This document shows, one piece after another, positions 60,776 to 64,000 of a stretch of 64,000 nt of DNA (within the stretch, counting starts at the first letter, position 1; every line of letters begins with the position of its first letter). The stretch comes from Methanobacteriota archaeon (GTDB taxonomy: Archaea; Thermoplasmatota; E2; JACPAO01; JAHWKR01): assembly GCA_019347805.1 (NCBI GenBank), contig JAHWKR010000001.1:23119-87118 (forward strand), read 5' to 3'. Position numbers and translations under genes: made by a program. The notes under the pieces were generated by a model, which worked only from the letters and a program-made list of their open reading frames with translations, was not told where the DNA came from and did no database searches.

Positions 60776-61672
60776 TCAGGAATCGTTGGCCGCACCCGGT
60801 GTCGCGGCCCCGTAGGTCCACGAGCCGGCGCCGTCGGTGGTGCGCGACCATGAGCCGCTGTCGCCGCGCGTGTCGGTGAGCTCGACCGAGCGGTCCAGCG
60901 TCCGACCGTGAGGATCGGCGAACACCACGGTCTCGTTCGTGTCACTGAAGTCGAGGACGTGCAGGAGGTCGATGCGGAGATGGCCACCCGCCGGCACCGT
61001 CGTGTTGTTCGGCACCACATAGGCTGACGCATCGGGGAGGGTGGCCCAGGTCTCGCCCCAGACCGTCCAGCCGCCGACGTCGAACGGGGCATCGCCCCCA
61101 TTGTAGAGTTCGATCCATTCCAGCCCCACCTCGCCGGCGTTCACTTCCACCTCGTTCAGATAGACGTCGCACGAGGCGTCACCTTGCACCTGCCACCCGC
61201 GCACACGCACGTCCCAGTCGACCATGACACCCACATCGAGGCGTACCATCACCTCGTAGGTGCCGGCTGCGGGCACGATGCCCATGCGGTAGCCGTAGCG
61301 GGACTCCGAGAGCGAACGCTCCGAGAAAAAGGTGCCGTCGGCATGGTAGAACGCCGCGTGGAAGACATAGGGGATGCGCGGGTCGCTGCCGTCCGGCTTG
61401 CCGGAACTCGCGGGTTCATAGAGCAGGTCGAGCCGCAGGTCGCGATGGCACGGCCCTACGTCGAAGGGGAAGCGGATCTCATTGACAGCGCCATGGCCGA
61501 TGCCGTGGAGGCCGACCACGGACGTGCCGGACTCCCAATCAAGGTGGACGAGACCCGCATCGGCGCCCCATCCGCCTGGCAACACCACGACCAGGACAAG
61601 GAGCGCGACGCCCACCAGACGTACGCTGCGCACTCGACGGGAGACGGGAACAGGCCTGATAAGCGTTCTCAT
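60776..61672 (-). CDS. exported protein with C-terminal lamin-tail domain
   Basis: From ATG 61672 the product has 298 residues. A signal sequence (VRLVGVALLVLVVVLPGGWGADA) is followed by a beta-rich domain with a Cys pair (GPCHRD...ASCDV). A lamin-tail domain (LTD) comes last: VYLNEVEVNAGEVGLEWIELYN, DVGGWTVWG, VPAGGHLRID and the closing GSWTYGAATPGAAN. LTDs are common in secreted prokaryotic proteins, often next to nucleases or adhesion modules. There is no tail anchor. The 66-codon upstream extension in the ORF track lies in the divergent promoter region and is rejected. Confidence 0.82.
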   Translation of the reverse strand: MRTLIRPVPVSRRVRSVRLVGVALLVLVVVLPGGWGADAGLVHLDWESGTSVVGLHGIGHGAVNEIRFPFDVGPCHRDLRLDLLYEPASSGKPDGSDPRIPYVFHAAFYHADGTFFSERSLSESRYGYRMGIVPAAGTYEVMVRLDVGVMVDWDVRVRGWQVQGDASCDVYLNEVEVNAGEVGLEWIELYNGGDAPFDVGGWTVWGETWATLPDASAYVVPNNTTVPAGGHLRIDLLHVLDFSDTNETVVFADPHGRTLDRSVELTDTRGDSGSWSRTTDGAGSWTYGAATPGAANDS

Positions 61673-61685
61673 GGCCGGGACAAAA

Positions 61686-61693
61686 CCTAAAGC
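61686..61693 (+). promoter_or_regulatory. TATA-like box of the 61719 CRTAC gene
   Basis: CCTAAAGC is centred about 29 nt before ATG 61719, which supports that start over the later ATG at 61758. Confidence 0.4.
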
Positions 61694-61718
61694 CGACCTT
61701 GGTGTGCCAAACCACACC

Positions 61719-63875
61719 ATGGTGGTCGGAGGTCGTGAAACCGGACGGATCAGGTCCATGTGGCGGGCCGGGTGGGCGATCACGATCGTCCTGGGTATCG
61801 CCGTACCCGTGGCCGGGGCCACCGACGCACCGACACCCCTTGCTGTGGACGTCACCGAGGATGTGGGCATCGGGTTCGTGCACGCGCCGAGCCGTTCGGA
61901 CTTGCCCCGCTTTCCCGACTACATGGGCGGCGGGGCATGCTGGGGCGACTACGACGGCGACGGCCGGATGGACCTGTACCTTCCCGACATGCTGGGCCCC
62001 TCCGGGACTGAACGGTCGACGCTCTACCGTAATGCAGGGCCCGACGACGAAGGAACCTGGCGGTTCGAGGATGTAACCGAAACGCAGGCGGTGGACCTTC
62101 AGGGCATGGGGCTGGGCTGTGTCTGGGGCGACTATGACAACGACGGCTGGCCCGACCTCTTCGTGACCTTCGCCACGATGGCCGATTCCGCGCGCGGCCA
62201 CACCCTGCTGCGCAACCTCGGCGACGGCCGTGGCTTCGAGGACGTGACTCGTGCGGTCGGTATGGACCTGCAGGCAGCCGACGAGGACCCGCCCTGCCTG
62301 GCCATGCACCGAACGGCAGACGGGGAGGTCCGGACGCTCTGCTTCGGGGTCTCCGCCGCCTGGCTCGACTTCGACCTCGACGGTGACCTCGACCTTTACG
62401 TGGGCAACTATGTGGAGATTCCCCACGGTGCATGCCGCTTTACCTCGTTCCCCAACCCGCTCTCCTGCCAAGGACAACCGAACCACCTGTGGCAAAACGA
62501 CGGCGACGGCACCTTCACCGAAATCGGGCGGGAGGCCGGGGTGGCTTTCAACAGCGACCGTTCGGGCGGCCGCACGCTGGGTGTGGTCGCCACCGATGTG
62601 GACGGCGACACGTGGCCCGACATCTACGTCGCCAACGACTTCGACGCCAACGCGCTCTTTCTCAACCAGCGCGACGGGACGTTCCGGGAAGTGGCCCGCG
62701 ACCGGGGCGTGGCGGCGACCGGCCACACCTTCAAGGAAGAGAACGGCCACCGCGCCGGGATGGGCGTCGACGCCCAGGACCTCGACGGCGACGGCCTCGT
62801 CGACCTGCTCTCGACCCACCTGCGCGACCAGTATGATTCGGTCTATCTCGGCGGTCGCGATGGGCGCAAGGCCGTCTGGTCGGAAGTGGCGGACGAGAGC
62901 GCCGCACTGGGGACGATCGCCCGGTCCATCTCCCGCTGGGGCGGCGGCTTCGTCGACCTCGACCTCGACGGCCACAAGGACTACCTCGTCGTGGCCGGCA
63001 ACCAGTACAACCAGGACCCCGGGCCCGTCCACCTGGCGCGTCAGGTCGACGGTGAGCTGGTGCTCGAGGAGGCACCACGCTGGCCCTTCGGTGAGGATTC
63101 ACCGGATTCGTGGCGCAACCATCGCGGCGCCGCGTTCGCCGACTATGACGACGACGGCGACATGGACGTGCTGGTCGGTGTGCTGCCGACCAAGGGCGAG
63201 GACACGCCCGAGCCACGGCCGCGCCTGCTCCGTTTCGACATCGTCGACCACGCTACCTCCGTCGCCCAGAACTCGGGTCCGCACTTCCTCCGCATCGTGC
63301 TCATCGGCACCGATTCGACGCGTGATGGCTTCGGGACCCACGTGCGGGTCGAGACCGCCGACGGTCACGTGCAACATCTCTGGAAAACCTCCGGTGCCTC
63401 CTACGGCTCCGGACACGATTCCCGGCTGCTTTTCGGACTCGGCGACGAGACCCGCGGCACGGTCACCGTGACCTGGCCCGGTGGAAAAGTACAGGGGCTC
63501 CTTGGGTTCGACCTCGGCGAGGCCACCGGCAACACACTCCGCACCGTCGAGAAGAACACAGACCCCCCTGCGGCACCCACGTGGACCGAGCATGGTGACG
63601 ACGGCATTTTGCGTTGGGGACGCAGTATGGCCGCTGATTTTTCGGCCTACCGCGTCTACGACGGTGCCGATCTTTTGGCCGAGGTCGACGACCGGGCGGC
63701 CACGTCCTTGGCCGTCGAGGGCACGGGGCCATTCCGCGTCACCGTCGTGGACACCGCGGGACACGAATCCGGTGACGAGGAGGGCCCGTTTGCGGCATTG
63801 CCCATGACCGGGCTCCCGCACGTCGTCCTTGCCATGTGCGCGCTCGTCATCGCGGCGCGACGGTCGCGTCGCTGA
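61719..63875 (+). CDS. CRTAC1-type FG-GAP protein with C-terminal anchor (third paralogue)
   Basis: From ATG 61719 the product has 718 residues (705 from ATG 61758). A signal peptide (MWRAGWAITIVLGIAVPVAGA) leads to propeller motifs GGGACWGDYDGDGRMDLYL, GCVWGDYDNDGWPDLFV, DFDLDGDLDLYVGNY and AAFADYDDDGDMDVLV. ASPIC-like (FLRIVLIGTDSTRDGFG, RLLFGLGDETRGTVTVTWPG) and fibronectin-like segments follow, then a helix with VIAARRSRR. The order and wording match the tandem pair at 47081 and 49399, so all three are recent paralogues. The ORF-track start lies in the divergent neighbour and is rejected. Confidence 0.87.
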   Translation: MVVGGRETGRIRSMWRAGWAITIVLGIAVPVAGATDAPTPLAVDVTEDVGIGFVHAPSRSDLPRFPDYMGGGACWGDYDGDGRMDLYLPDMLGPSGTERSTLYRNAGPDDEGTWRFEDVTETQAVDLQGMGLGCVWGDYDNDGWPDLFVTFATMADSARGHTLLRNLGDGRGFEDVTRAVGMDLQAADEDPPCLAMHRTADGEVRTLCFGVSAAWLDFDLDGDLDLYVGNYVEIPHGACRFTSFPNPLSCQGQPNHLWQNDGDGTFTEIGREAGVAFNSDRSGGRTLGVVATDVDGDTWPDIYVANDFDANALFLNQRDGTFREVARDRGVAATGHTFKEENGHRAGMGVDAQDLDGDGLVDLLSTHLRDQYDSVYLGGRDGRKAVWSEVADESAALGTIARSISRWGGGFVDLDLDGHKDYLVVAGNQYNQDPGPVHLARQVDGELVLEEAPRWPFGEDSPDSWRNHRGAAFADYDDDGDMDVLVGVLPTKGEDTPEPRPRLLRFDIVDHATSVAQNSGPHFLRIVLIGTDSTRDGFGTHVRVETADGHVQHLWKTSGASYGSGHDSRLLFGLGDETRGTVTVTWPGGKVQGLLGFDLGEATGNTLRTVEKNTDPPAAPTWTEHGDDGILRWGRSMAADFSAYRVYDGADLLAEVDDRAATSLAVEGTGPFRVTVVDTAGHESGDEEGPFAALPMTGLPHVVLAMCALVIAARRSRR

Positions 63876-63949
63876 TCGATGGTCTCTGGGTCCGCCAAGG
63901 GCGGAAAAGGATGGGAGAAGGAAAGGGAAGAGAATGTGCAAGACCGGAC

Positions 63950-64000
63950 CTAGATGGTCTCGGTCTCGCAGCTGCCGCTTCCGGCATGGTCCTGGGTGCT
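63950..64000 (-). CDS. possible 3' end of a minus-strand gene cut by the window edge
   Basis: On the minus strand the frame is open from the window edge to a TAG at 63950-63952, ending SGSCETETI. Only 17 codons are visible, with no motif, so this is a weak call. The AT-rich, purine-rich spacer next to it (63876-63949) shows nothing else. Confidence 0.25.
   Translation of the reverse strand, partial: STQDHAGSGSCETETI

Overview
The window looks like a chromosomal segment of a GC-rich archaeon, most likely a member of the Thermoplasmatota or a close relative. Four features point this way. RpoB is one unsplit chain while RpoA is split into A' and A''. The gene order rpoH-rpoB-rpoA1-rpoA2-rpl30e-nusA, then rpsL-rpsG-EF-2, is archaeal. 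Many genes have a TATA-like box about 25-29 nt before a start codon, which suggests leaderless mRNAs. Many exported proteins end in a hydrophobic helix followed by arginines, one of them with a PGF-CTERM motif. No 16S rRNA gene is present, so the assignment is inference.

Layout. 1-1.5 kb: 2-oxoacid:ferredoxin oxidoreductase alpha (cut by the window edge) and beta. 1.75-9.8 kb: a large membrane protein, then a surface cluster with a PGF-CTERM protein, a one-TM protein with a huge Lys/Arg/Glu cytoplasmic tail, a small charged helical protein, a Ca-binding-repeat lipoprotein and another anchored protein. 9.9-16 kb: VapBC toxin-antitoxin, fumarase-type alpha subunit, M50 protease, TraB-family protein, DUF1611 protein, cyclase-family hydrolase and a duplicated zinc-ribbon protein. 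16.1-32.3 kb: tRNA-Lys(TTT), the RNA polymerase operon, L30e, NusA, S12, S7 and EF-2. A MacB-type ABC transporter, bracketed by two arrays of GC-rich hairpin repeats, sits between nusA and rpsL. 32.6-42.5 kb: response regulator, ion-channel-like protein, class III aminotransferase, an RHH regulator and a PadR regulator separated by an operator-rich spacer, acyl-CoA dehydrogenase, a membrane-anchored tandem winged-helix regulator, nadC and nadX. 42.6-64 kb: an almost pure secretome region with five FG-GAP/CRTAC-type proteins, a UnbU-like membrane protein coupled to a UnbV-like protein, DUF4382 lipoproteins, a subtilisin, a cohesin-like protein, a lamin-tail-domain protein and other exported proteins.

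The points most worth a second look are these. (1) Degenerate copies of the 3' ends of nusA and of the acyl-CoA dehydrogenase gene lie 50 nt beyond the true stop codons. Both encode the same C-terminal peptide with only synonymous changes. (2) The hairpin arrays around the ABC transporter have stems that vary in a compensatory way, and several tails look like a ribosome binding site followed by an overlapping start/stop. (3) A UnbV-UnbU pair, known from enediyne clusters, occurs in an archaeal secretome region. (4) GGGTA-N7-TACCC dyads are repeated in the spacer between the RHH and PadR regulators. (5) Two convergent genes encode their C-terminal membrane anchors on opposite strands of the same 44 bp.

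All calls rest on reading the sequence and the supplied ORF translations. No database search, structure prediction or codon statistics were run.
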